Assembly: GCA_016280975.1 (NCBI GenBank)
Contig: JAEEHU010000018.1
Location: 1 to 42,941 of the forward strand
DNA length: 42,941 bases
Direction: 5' to 3'
Source of the DNA: Acholeplasmatales bacterium
Lineage (GTDB): Bacteria; Bacillota_I; Bacilli_A; Acholeplasmatales; Anaeroplasmataceae
The stretch's first letter is position 1; every line of letters begins with the position of its first letter. The position numbers were made by a program, and so were the translations under genes. Below, piece by piece: positions 25,165-32,994 of this stretch. Below the pieces are notes generated by a model, which was not told the DNA's origin, did no database searches, and saw only the letters and a program-made list of their open reading frames with translations.

Positions 25165-25398
25165 ATGTCAACAAAGGTAGATAATTTAGTACAAATGTTA
25201 GATACTTACGTAGCTGATGGTGGTTATCATTTAAATGTTAATGTATTCAATCGTGAAACATTACTTGATGCACAAGCTCATCCTGAAAAGTATCCACAAC
25301 TTACAATCAGAGTATCTGGTTATGCAGTAAATTTCATCAAATTAACTAAGGAGCAACAAGACGACGTTATTAGTCGTACAATCCACGAGTCAATGTAA
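25165..25398 (+). CDS. stand-alone glycyl-radical domain of pyruvate formate-lyase
   Basis: A 77-aa protein that corresponds to the last part of Pfl[19 protein letters not shown] leads into [13 protein letters not shown], with radical Gly52, and the end [18 protein letters not shown]. coli GrcA/YfiD (127 aa) has the same domain but acts as a spare part beside a full-length PFL. Here the main PFL chain has no such domain, so this protein should be an obligatory subunit. The start is firm (AGGAGG, 7-nt spacing). A terminator follows, so it is the last gene of the PFL unit. Confidence 0.93.
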   Translation: MSTKVDNLVQMLDTYVADGGYHLNVNVFNRETLLDAQAHPEKYPQLTIRVSGYAVNFIKLTKEQQDDVISRTIHESM

Positions 25399-25405
25399 TA
25401 AAATT

Positions 25406-25432
25406 GGAACTAGAAAATTCTAGTTCCTTTTT
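25406..25432 (+). terminator. terminator of the PFL locus
   Basis: GGAACTAGAA (25406-25415) pairs with TTCTAGTTCC (25418-25427) and is followed by T residues. Confidence 0.85.
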
Positions 25433-25440
25433 AATTTCTA

Positions 25441-25469
25441 TTGATATTTAATGATTATATTGCTATAAT
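25441..25469 (+). promoter_or_regulatory. promoter of the folate riboswitch-folT unit
   Basis: TTGATA (25441-25446), 17 bp, TATAAT (25464-25469) with a TGC extension. Transcription would start near 25476, just before the aptamer. Confidence 0.75.
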
Positions 25470-25487
25470 AATTGAGTATTTTTTAAA

Positions 25488-25616
25488 ACAGAGTAGCAAA
25501 GTATGCGTTAAGTGCCATATCACGGGATGTTGGGTATGGACGAACACTATTTGTGGCGGTATCTTTGCGCGTCCGCTGTATTTTATATGGTGGGGCTCTT
25601 TAATTGGAGGCCTTTT
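25488..25616 (+). promoter_or_regulatory. tetrahydrofolate (THF) riboswitch
   Basis: The conserved blocks GAGTAG (25491), GCGTTAAGTG (25505-25514), GGGATGTTG (25524-25532), GCGG and GCGTCCGCT appear in the order of the folate aptamer. Stems support the fold: ACAG (25488-25491) with CTGT (25576-25579), GCAAAG (25496-25501) with CTTTGC (25563-25568), and CCATA (25515-25519) with TATGG (25535-25539). The expression platform probably hides the ribosome site: GGCTC upstream can pair with GAGGCC, which includes the GGAGG before folT. The gene downstream is a folate transporter component, as expected. Confidence 0.88.
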
Positions 25617-25620
25617 TATT

Positions 25621-27051
25621 ATGAAGAAAAACATATTAAAGGCATTGTTTAGATATAAATCAGCAATGCTTGTATTTATTTTAGTAGGATTTTTAGCTGG
25701 TTACTTTGTAACAAGTTTTATATTCAATAATTATTTTTCCTACTATGAATTTAATATTGAAACTAATTTAGCAACTAATTTAGTTTTTAATGAGGATTAT
25801 TTTGAAAAAAGAATAAACTCAATTATTAAAGCTAATGAAAAATTAACACAGTATAATAATGAAGTGAAAAAATATAATGAACTAGTAGTTTTATATAACT
25901 CTAAGCCTGAAAATGAGTCAAATAAAAAAACTGAAATAAAGACAGTTTCTAATACTCCAATTTATTATTGGAAGGTTGATGATATAGTTAATTCTTATAA
26001 GGATATTGGAAAGAATATAATTGTAGATAGTATTGATAATACAAATTATAGAATTAGAATTCAAAATGTAAAATTTACTACATCATTCATTTCCTCATCA
26101 CAAAAAACTAATGAGGGTATAAATAAATGTAAAAAATCAATAACTACAATATTAACATCAAAAGGAATAGAAGTAGCAGCTATTACAATTGATGATGATG
26201 TCATTTTAGGTAGTGATAACACATTTGAACTACTTAAAAATGGTTTTAGCTATTCATTAGCGCCATATTATGATGTTAAGATAACATCTGATTTTAATAT
26301 TACTAATTACCATAATCCATATGGATATGGTGGACTTGCAGCATTTGCAATGTTCTTATTCTCAATAGCATTTTTCTTTATAATAATTAAAGCTAAAAAT
26401 GAAGATTATTTAGTAGATATAGTTGATAATGAAAAGATCTATTCAACACCATTTCATAAATCGTATTGGAAGAATTCATTAAAGCCATTTAAGAATATCA
26501 AGGATATGGTTGTACTTGCAATGCTTTTAGCATTAGTATGCGTATTTAAATTAATTAAAATACCATCAGGCTTTGGTGCCTTAGGTATTGGATTTACATA
26601 TTTAATACTTGCAGTTATTGGAATGATTTATGGTCCAATAGTTGGTTTATTTACAGGAGCATTCTCTGATATTATGGGCTTTGTAATTGCTCCAACTGGA
26701 GGAATGTTCTTTATAGGATATACACTAGATGCAGTAGTATCATGCTTCCTATATGGTATATTTTTCTACAAGACAAAGCTTACATATACAAAGTGTCTAA
26801 TGGTAAGAACTATTATTAATTTAGTTGTTAATGTAGTATTTGGATCACTATGGTATATGATAGTATTTGTTGGCGATTTTACTTATGAAGGATATATGAC
26901 ATACATGACATTTATATCTCTTCCGAAGAATTTAATATATTTATTACCACAGTCAATTGTTTTATTCCTAGTGCTTAAAATAATGACAAAACCACTTGCA
27001 ATGTTTGGCTTAATTGATAATAAAGTTAAGGAAAATGTTACATTATTCTAA
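25621..27051 (+). CDS. folT: folate ECF transporter S component FolT with a large N-terminal extension
   Basis: Substrate-binding membrane subunit of an energy-coupling-factor transporter. The C-terminal ~190 residues (from ~285) are the S component, with IPSGFGALGIGFTYL and GPIVGLFTGAFSDIMGF. The first ~280 residues are unusual: a membrane helix at ~14-36, about 200 mostly polar residues with a charged, coiled-coil-like part, and a second helix at ~238-260. Typical FolT has ~170-200 aa and none of this. The start (ATG 25621, GGAGG upstream) follows the riboswitch, and reading further upstream would translate the aptamer. Confidence 0.88.
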   Translation: MKKNILKALFRYKSAMLVFILVGFLAGYFVTSFIFNNYFSYYEFNIETNLATNLVFNEDYFEKRINSIIKANEKLTQYNNEVKKYNELVVLYNSKPENESNKKTEIKTVSNTPIYYWKVDDIVNSYKDIGKNIIVDSIDNTNYRIRIQNVKFTTSFISSSQKTNEGINKCKKSITTILTSKGIEVAAITIDDDVILGSDNTFELLKNGFSYSLAPYYDVKITSDFNITNYHNPYGYGGLAAFAMFLFSIAFFFIIIKAKNEDYLVDIVDNEKIYSTPFHKSYWKNSLKPFKNIKDMVVLAMLLALVCVFKLIKIPSGFGALGIGFTYLILAVIGMIYGPIVGLFTGAFSDIMGFVIAPTGGMFFIGYTLDAVVSCFLYGIFFYKTKLTYTKCLMVRTIINLVVNVVFGSLWYMIVFVGDFTYEGYMTYMTFISLPKNLIYLLPQSIVLFLVLKIMTKPLAMFGLIDNKVKENVTLF

Positions 27052-27054
27052 TAG

Positions 27055-27080
27055 AAAAGTGTAACTTTTTCTTTATTTTT
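27055..27080 (+). terminator. folT terminator
   Basis: AAAAGT (27055-27060) pairs with ACTTTT (27064-27069) around GTA, and T-rich sequence follows. Confidence 0.6.
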
Positions 27081-27088
27081 AAATTATT

Positions 27089-27115
27089 TTAGCAATCTAC
27101 TTGCACAAGTGCTAA
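27089..27115. promoter_or_regulatory. CIRCE element (HrcA operator) upstream of lon
   Basis: TTAGCAATC, 9 bp, AAGTGCTAA matches CIRCE at 16 of 18 positions. It covers the -35 box at 27101-27106. Confidence 0.78.
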
Positions 27116-27129
27116 AAATGGTGTATATT
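27101..27129 (+). promoter_or_regulatory. lon promoter
   Basis: TTGCAC (27101-27106), 17 bp, TATATT (27124-27129), with the -35 inside the CIRCE element. Confidence 0.7.
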
Positions 27130-27170
27130 ATATGTGCAGTTTAATAAAACTGTAGAAAGAAGGTATTCCT

Positions 27171-29489
27171 ATGCAAGAAAATAATAAGATTGTTTTACCT
27201 GCAATTGCTATAAGAGGAATAGTACCTCTTCCTTCTAATGAATTTAAAATTGAAGTAGGTAGAGAAAATTCTGTTTTAGCTTTAGATGCTTCTGAAAAGA
27301 TGTATGGCGGTAACGTTATATTATTAATTCAAAAGAATGTAACTGCTGAAACTGTTACACCTGAGGATGTTGAAAGAATCGGTGTATTAGGTAAGGTAAC
27401 TTTAAAGTTAAAACTTCCTAATAATAATTATAGGGTAAAGTTTAAAATTGCAAATCGTGTTGAGATAAAGGAATTTACATCAACAGAACCATATTTCGTT
27501 GTTAATTATGAAAAATTATTCTCAATTTTAAATAATGACGACATTGAAAATGCTTATATTAAGCAAGTTGCATCAGAAATTACTAAGGGTAGTCAAATGC
27601 TACAATCTCCAGAAGAGGTTGCAAGATTACTTTCTAGTGGTGCTAATGCTGATTCAATTTCAGATGTTATTGCTTATCAATTAAAGCTTAATAGTGGTCA
27701 ATCTAAATATAAGTATCTTGAAGAATTATCAGTATCAAAGCGTTTAGAAATGATCTTAGAGGATATTGAACGTGAAAAACAAATCGTTGAGATTGAAAAT
27801 AAGATCAATAAGGATGTTAAGAAGTCAATTGATGATTCTCAAAAAGAATATTACTTAAGAGAAAAGATGAAGGCTATCCAAAACGAGCTTGGCGATAAGG
27901 CAAGACAAGAAGAGGATGTTGAAAGAATAAGAAAGGCTTTATCTGAAAAGAAATTACCAGAAGGTATTAGAAAGAAAGCAGATGAAGAATTACAAAAGTA
28001 TGCAAATACTAATAATCAAATGGCAGAAGCTTCAATTATTAGAGCATATCTTGATTTAATTATTGCTCTTCCTTGGGATGAATCTAGTGAAGATAATAAC
28101 GACTTAAAGGATGTTGAAGAAAAATTAAATAAAACTCACTTTGGATTAACTAAGGTTAAGGATAGAATTATTGAATATTTAGCAGTTAAAATGATGACTG
28201 GTCATAATCCATCAACAATTCTATGCTTCGCAGGCCCTCCAGGAGTAGGTAAAACATCTTTAGCTAAGTCAATAGCTGATGCTTTAGGAAGAAAGTTCGT
28301 TAAGCAATCACTTGGTGGTGTAAGAGATGAATCTGAAATTAGAGGTCATAGAAGAACATATATCGGTGCCCTTCCAGGAAGAATTATTAAGGGTATGAAG
28401 GATGCTAAAACATCTAACCCAGTATTCTTACTAGATGAAATCGATAAGATGACATCTGATTATAGAGGAGATCCTGCTGCGGCTATGCTTGAAGTATTAG
28501 ACCCAGAACAAAATAAATTCTTCTCAGATAATTACTTAGAAGAGCCATATGATTTATCACAAGTAATGTTTATTACTACTGCAAATGATTTATCTAATAT
28601 TCCAGCTCCGCTACGTGACCGTATGGAAATCATTGAGCTTTCAAGCTATACAGAAATTGAAAAGTTCAATATCGGTCAAAAGTATCTATTCGAAAGAAAT
28701 CTAGAAGAGCACGGATTAAAGAAGGACCAATTATCAATTTCTGATGAGGCTATGTACGAAATAATTCGTTCTTATACTAGAGAAGCTGGTGTACGTGAAT
28801 TAAATCGTATGATCGCAACTATTTCAAGAAAGACTGTAAAGAAGATCTTAGTTGATAAGGTTAACAAGGTTGAGGTTACAAAGGAAAATTTAACTGACTT
28901 CTTAGGAAAGGTTAAATTTACTAATAACCAAAACAGAGGTGAAAACCAAGTTGGTGTTGTAACTGGTCTTGCTTGGACTCAATTCGGTGGCGATACACTA
29001 GATATTGAAGTAACATTATATCCAGGAAAAGGCGGATTACTATTAACTGGTAAATTAGGTGATGTTATGAAGGAATCAGCTCAAGCTGCATTCTCTTATG
29101 TAAAATCACATGCAGAGCAATATGGAATCGATAGAAAGACATTAGAAAATAACGATGTTCATATTCACGTACCTGAAGGTGCTACACCTAAGGATGGTCC
29201 TAGTGCTGGTGTTACATTAACTACAGCGTTAGTATCTGCACTTTCAAATAGACCAGTTGATTGTCATATCGGTATGACTGGTGAAATAACTTTACGTGGT
29301 GCTGTACTTCCTATTGGCGGCTTAAGAGAAAAATCTATTGCTGCATCTCGTAGTGGTCTTACTAAGATTTTCATTCCTAAGGAAAACGAAAATGATATAG
29401 AAGATATCCCTGATGAGGTAAAGAAAGTACTTGAAATTAAGCCAGTATCTCATATATCAGAAATCTTAGATTCTGTATTTAGTAAGTAA
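27171..29489 (+). CDS. lon: ATP-dependent protease LonA
   Basis: AAA+ serine protease that degrades misfolded and regulatory proteins. The 772 aa contain the N-terminal substrate-binding domain, a coiled-coil region near 200-260, Walker A GPPGVGKT (355-362), Walker B FLLDEID, and the C-terminal protease domain with catalytic Ser678 (PKDGPSAG) and Lys721. The layout equals that of B. subtilis LonA. An AGAAGG site precedes the ATG. HrcA control through CIRCE is inferred from the operator. CIRCE control of lon is known in Mycoplasma but is not the B. subtilis arrangement. Confidence 0.97.
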   Translation: MQENNKIVLPAIAIRGIVPLPSNEFKIEVGRENSVLALDASEKMYGGNVILLIQKNVTAETVTPEDVERIGVLGKVTLKLKLPNNNYRVKFKIANRVEIKEFTSTEPYFVVNYEKLFSILNNDDIENAYIKQVASEITKGSQMLQSPEEVARLLSSGANADSISDVIAYQLKLNSGQSKYKYLEELSVSKRLEMILEDIEREKQIVEIENKINKDVKKSIDDSQKEYYLREKMKAIQNELGDKARQEEDVERIRKALSEKKLPEGIRKKADEELQKYANTNNQMAEASIIRAYLDLIIALPWDESSEDNNDLKDVEEKLNKTHFGLTKVKDRIIEYLAVKMMTGHNPSTILCFAGPPGVGKTSLAKSIADALGRKFVKQSLGGVRDESEIRGHRRTYIGALPGRIIKGMKDAKTSNPVFLLDEIDKMTSDYRGDPAAAMLEVLDPEQNKFFSDNYLEEPYDLSQVMFITTANDLSNIPAPLRDRMEIIELSSYTEIEKFNIGQKYLFERNLEEHGLKKDQLSISDEAMYEIIRSYTREAGVRELNRMIATISRKTVKKILVDKVNKVEVTKENLTDFLGKVKFTNNQNRGENQVGVVTGLAWTQFGGDTLDIEVTLYPGKGGLLLTGKLGDVMKESAQAAFSYVKSHAEQYGIDRKTLENNDVHIHVPEGATPKDGPSAGVTLTTALVSALSNRPVDCHIGMTGEITLRGAVLPIGGLREKSIAASRSGLTKIFIPKENENDIEDIPDEVKKVLEIKPVSHISEILDSVFSK

Positions 29490-29494
29490 TGATT

Positions 29495-29527
29495 AAGTTA
29501 CCACGATTAATGTGGTAACTTTTTTTT
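29495..29527 (+). terminator. lon terminator, overlapping the next gene's leader
   Basis: AAGTTACCAC (29495-29504) pairs with GTGGTAACTT (29512-29521), followed by a T run to 29527. The SD of the next gene (GGAGG, 29528-29532) begins directly after the T run. Confidence 0.85.
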
Positions 29528-29537
29528 GGAGGTATTT

Positions 29538-29963
29538 ATGACTATTGAAGAAGTAAAAGTTGAAGTAGTAACAGATGATGATAAAAAGCATATATTTTGT
29601 AAAAAGTCTTCTTTTAAGAAAAAGAATAGAACATTTTTACTAACTATAATGTCATGTATGCTATTTATTTCACTTACAGCATTTATTGTTGTATCAGCAA
29701 TTACAGGACTATGGCATCCTATGTGGACATTAATCTTATTTGGTACTGTAGTTGAATCTATTTTTGAGTGTATTTTAAAGAAAAGAATTGTTAGATTTGC
29801 ATATCCATCATTAATTATAGGTTTATATGTAATGATTAGCCATTTTACAGGTTTATGGCATCCACTATGGGTATTATTCCTAACTATTCCAGTATTTTAT
29901 ACAACTGCAATTAGAATTGATGCATTAGTATTTAAAAATCGTATTGAAAAGGGAGATTTATAA
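29538..29963 (+). CDS. small membrane protein with repeated GLWHPxW motif
   Basis: A 141-aa protein with a charged cytoplasmic N-terminus (~30 aa) and about four helices in two pairs. The motif TGLWHPMWTLILF near 60-72 recurs as TGLWHPLWVLFLT near 105-117, so the membrane part looks like an internal duplication. Similar GLWHPxW pairs occur at the C-termini of some Firmicute membrane-anchored regulators, but no DNA-binding domain is present here. The ATG at 29538 is preferred over the TTG at 29526 because GGAGG is 5 nt upstream. No promoter is visible, so it probably depends on lon readthrough. Confidence 0.7.
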   Translation: MTIEEVKVEVVTDDDKKHIFCKKSSFKKKNRTFLLTIMSCMLFISLTAFIVVSAITGLWHPMWTLILFGTVVESIFECILKKRIVRFAYPSLIIGLYVMISHFTGLWHPLWVLFLTIPVFYTTAIRIDALVFKNRIEKGDL

Positions 29964-29978
29964 TAAATCTCTTTTTTT
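29953..29978 (+). terminator. terminator overlapping the end of the membrane protein gene
   Basis: GAGATTTA (29953-29960) pairs with TAAATCTC (29964-29971), with the stop codon TAA as the loop and a T run after it. Confidence 0.85.
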
Positions 29979-29983
29979 ATAAA

Positions 29984-29994
29984 TGTGATATAAT
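29984..29994 (+). promoter_or_regulatory. extended -10 promoter of the CDF gene
   Basis: TGTGATATAAT with TATAAT at 29989-29994. AGGAG at 30004-30008 is the ribosome site. Confidence 0.6.
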
Positions 29995-30015
29995 TTATTT
30001 AATAGGAGTTATATT

Positions 30016-31122
30016 ATGAATAGAGAAAAGGAAATAGTAAAAACATCCATTATTGGTATTTTAACAAATATATTACTTGTTGGCTTTAAAGCATTTATTG
30101 GAATTTTGGCTATGTCTATATCAATTATTATGGACGCAGTTAATAACCTAACAGATGCCTTAAGCTCACTTATTACTATTATTGGTACTAAGCTTGCAAA
30201 TAAAAAGCCAAATAAGGCTCACCCATATGGATATGGAAGAATTGAATATTTAACATCAACATTAATTGCATTTATTATTTTATTTGCTGGTGCGACGGCT
30301 ATATATGAATCAATAGTATCATTAGTTGAAAATAAAACACCATCATATGATAACTGGGCAATTATAATTGTATCTGTTGCGATAGTAGTTAAAATATTAC
30401 TTGGTTTATTCTTTAGATATAAAGCAAAGAAGGTATCATCAGATGCCTTAAAATCATCTGGGACAGATGCTTTATTCGATAGTATATTATCATTAGCAAC
30501 ATTAATTGCGATTATTGTATCAATGACAGCTCATGTTTATATTGAAGGATATTTAGGTATAATTATTGGTCTATTCATTTTAAAATCTGGATTTGAAGCT
30601 TTAAAAGAATCACTAGCTCAAATTATTGGAAGTAGACTTGAAACTGAAAAGGCTAATGCAATTAAGAATTTAATCCTTGATAATCATAAGGAAGTATTAG
30701 GTGTATATGACTTAATCGTAAATAATTATGGACCTGATAAATCAATAGGATCAGCTCATATTGAGGTAAATGATAGTATTACTGCAAAAGAAATACAGCT
30801 ACTTGAGCGAGAAATACAAACGGAAGTATATATTAATTTTTCTATTATTATGACTGTTGGTATTTACGCATCTAATGATTCTACAGAAATATCAAAAAAG
30901 ATAAAGGACTATCTACTTGAGATATTAAAAAAATATCCACACATCATTCAGATGCATGGCTTTTATGTAGATGAGGTAAAAAAATTAGTATTATTTGATA
31001 TCATATTTGATTTTGATGAGGAGAATCAATCAGGAGTTATTTCTGAAATAAATACTACACTTAAAGAAAAGTTTAGTGAATTTACATTTAATATAATAAT
31101 TGATACAGATTTTTCAGATTAA
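30016..31122 (+). CDS. cation diffusion facilitator (CDF) metal exporter
   Basis: A 368-aa proton-coupled divalent metal exporter with about six helices and a C-terminal cytoplasmic domain longer than usual (from ~200). The transport site reads N43-x3-D47 in helix 2 and D151-x3-D155 in helix 5. Zinc exporters usually have His in one of these pairs, so manganese or iron is the more likely substrate. HPYGYGRIEYL (69-79) is the conserved cytoplasmic loop. A bidirectional terminator separates it from the minus-strand gene. Confidence 0.88.
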   Translation: MNREKEIVKTSIIGILTNILLVGFKAFIGILAMSISIIMDAVNNLTDALSSLITIIGTKLANKKPNKAHPYGYGRIEYLTSTLIAFIILFAGATAIYESIVSLVENKTPSYDNWAIIIVSVAIVVKILLGLFFRYKAKKVSSDALKSSGTDALFDSILSLATLIAIIVSMTAHVYIEGYLGIIIGLFILKSGFEALKESLAQIIGSRLETEKANAIKNLILDNHKEVLGVYDLIVNNYGPDKSIGSAHIEVNDSITAKEIQLLEREIQTEVYINFSIIMTVGIYASNDSTEISKKIKDYLLEILKKYPHIIQMHGFYVDEVKKLVLFDIIFDFDEENQSGVISEINTTLKEKFSEFTFNIIIDTDFSD

Positions 31123-31150
31123 AAAAAGGGAGATTTTAAATCTCCTTTTT
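31121..31150. terminator. bidirectional terminator
   Basis: GGAGATTT and AAATCTCC (31129-31145), flanked by A and T runs. It serves the CDF gene and the convergent radical SAM gene. Confidence 0.8.
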
Positions 31151-32080
31151 CTTATAATAAATTCCTTGATATAAATTTTCACGTCGTAATTTTTTATCTA
31201 TTTCATTCATTACAACAAGCTTCTTAATTGTCCATTTTGGTTCAATTAAATCATCAATTTTACCATCAGCGGATAATCTATGAATAATTATATCATCTCT
31301 TAAATGACATATTTCATCAACAACTATATCTACATATTGAGATAATGATAGAGGTGATATAAGTCCATTTTTATATTCTTCCTCCATCTTAGTATTTTTT
31401 AGAATAAGAAGTGAGTGAAGCTTAATACCTTGAATATCTAGACTATTTACAAAATCAATTGTATTTAAATAGTCTTTTTTTGCCTCACCAGGAAGTCCAT
31501 TAATTATATGAATTACTACCTCAATATTTTCGCATCTTAATTTTTTAACACAATCAATAACCTCTTGATTAGTTATACATCTATTAATTAATATACCTGT
31601 TTTCTCATTTGATGTTTGAAGGCCAAGCTCAACCGTAACTGGAATACTCTTATTTAATTCTCCTAAATATTTAATACATTCATCAGTTATAGCATCAGCT
31701 CTTGTTGCGATATCTAATCCTACACATTTATCGCCTGCAGCCTTAATAGCCTCACTATATAATTTTTTTAATTCATCAAGTGGCTTATAGGTAGAAGAAT
31801 TAGCTTGAAAATATGGAATATAATATATATCTGGCCACTTTTTTTCCATAATAGTTTTAATATCTATAAATTGCTCTAATATTGATTTATCTTTATCTCC
31901 AGCAAAATCTCCAGAGCCTAAGCTTGAACAAAATGTACAGCCACCATATCCTTTTTTACCATCTCTATTAGGACAAGTAAAAGAACCATTAAGGTTGATT
32001 TTGGCAACCTTATGATTAAATTTAGACTTATAATATTCAGTTAATGTATTATATCTTTTATCTTTTGTAAAATAGTTCAT
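31136..32080 (-). CDS. radical SAM protein, YhcC/TIGR01212 family
   Basis: A 314-aa radical SAM enzyme with the family-specific iron-sulfur motif C36-x11-C48-x2-C51 (FTCPNRDG...GGCTFCS). The function of the family is not settled. Other conserved parts are ELGLQTSNEKT and HIINGLPGE. It starts 2 nt after the exonuclease III stop on the minus strand and is cotranscribed with it. The SD is hardly visible, so translation may be coupled. Confidence 0.88.
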   Translation of the reverse strand: MNYFTKDKRYNTLTEYYKSKFNHKVAKINLNGSFTCPNRDGKKGYGGCTFCSSLGSGDFAGDKDKSILEQFIDIKTIMEKKWPDIYYIPYFQANSSTYKPLDELKKLYSEAIKAAGDKCVGLDIATRADAITDECIKYLGELNKSIPVTVELGLQTSNEKTGILINRCITNQEVIDCVKKLRCENIEVVIHIINGLPGEAKKDYLNTIDFVNSLDIQGIKLHSLLILKNTKMEEEYKNGLISPLSLSQYVDIVVDEICHLRDDIIIHRLSADGKIDDLIEPKWTIKKLVVMNEIDKKLRRENLYQGIYYKKKEI

Positions 32081-32082
32081 AA

Positions 32083-32835
32083 TTAAATATCTAATTCAAG
32101 AAGAACTGGACAGTGATCAGATCCATAAATATCAGATAGTATTTTACTATCCTTTACCTTACCCTTTATATCATCTGATACGATAAAATAGTCAATTCTC
32201 CATCCTATATTTTTTTCTCTTGCATGGAAGCGATAGCTCCACCATGAATACTCAACTCTATTTGGATATAAAAATCTATAAGTATCAGTAAAACCTGCAC
32301 TTAATAAAGTTGAAAATTTATCTCTTTCCTCAAATGAGAAGCCTGGATTATGAGTATTTGATTCAGGATTTTTTAAATCGATTGGATTATGAGCTACATT
32401 TAAATCACCAGTATAGATAATTGGCTTATCCTTTTTTAAATTAGAAAGATATGATCTCATATCATCCTCAAATTGCATTCTATAATCTAATCTTTTTAAT
32501 TCCTCTTGAGCATTTGGTACATAGGCAGTAATAAAATAGAATTTATCAAATTCTAATGTAATTACTCTACCCTCATCATTATATTTTTCTCCATCAATGC
32601 CGTAAGTTACATTAATAGGCTTTTCCTTAGAATAGATTAAAGTACCTGAATAGCCTTTTTTCTCTGCGCTATTCATATATCTATTATATCCCTCAATTTC
32701 AAGGTCTGCCTGGCCCTCTTGCATCTTTGTTTCTTGTACTGCAAATATATCGGCATCAACACTTTTAAAGAAGTCATCAAAGCCCTTAGTTTTACATGCT
32801 CTTATACCATTAACATTCCAGCTTACAAATCTCAT
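32083..32835 (-). CDS. exoA: exodeoxyribonuclease III / AP endonuclease
   Basis: DNA repair enzyme cutting abasic sites and removing 3' blocks. The 250-aa protein shows SWNVNGIRA at the start, the catalytic Glu in VQETK, YTGDLNVAHNPIDLKNP, WRIDYFIVSD and the terminal GSDHCPV motif. The ATG at 32833-32835 is preferred over an upstream ATG (32871), because a TGAGGT site lies 5 nt before it and because the protein then begins as in homologues (MRFVSWNVNG). Confidence 0.94.
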   Translation of the reverse strand: MRFVSWNVNGIRACKTKGFDDFFKSVDADIFAVQETKMQEGQADLEIEGYNRYMNSAEKKGYSGTLIYSKEKPINVTYGIDGEKYNDEGRVITLEFDKFYFITAYVPNAQEELKRLDYRMQFEDDMRSYLSNLKKDKPIIYTGDLNVAHNPIDLKNPESNTHNPGFSFEERDKFSTLLSAGFTDTYRFLYPNRVEYSWWSYRFHAREKNIGWRIDYFIVSDDIKGKVKDSKILSDIYGSDHCPVLLELDI

Positions 32836-32871
32836 ATATACCTCACATAAAATCTTAAAAATTCTAATCAT

Positions 32872-32882
32872 ATTTTATCATA
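32872..32882 (-). promoter_or_regulatory. extended -10 promoter of the exoA operon
   Basis: On the minus strand TATGATAAAAT, with TAAAAT at 32877-32872. Confidence 0.6.
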
Positions 32883-32899
32883 TTTTAAATTGTATTTAC

Positions 32900-32915
32900 A
32901 TAAGTAAATACTTAT
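32900..32915. repeat. 16-bp palindrome between divergent genes
   Basis: ATAAGTA-AA-TACTTAT lies between exoA (minus) and the membrane protein gene at 32995 (plus). It is a candidate operator for one or both. Confidence 0.45.
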
Positions 32916-32959
32916 TTCATATTTTTATAATTGTTTAGTAAAATTGTAATAATTTGATG

Positions 32960-32965
32960 TATAAT
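32960..32965 (+). promoter_or_regulatory. candidate -10 box
   Basis: TATAAT upstream of the membrane protein gene. No good -35. A strong AAAGGAG site is at 32983-32989. Confidence 0.4.
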
Positions 32966-32994
32966 AAAAATATAATATATCGAAAGGAGAACAT

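Noticed and set aside
25441-25620. An upstream extension of the folT frame starting at 25441
   Set aside because: It would translate the promoter and the THF riboswitch. The ATG at 25621 has a good SD and is downstream of the aptamer.
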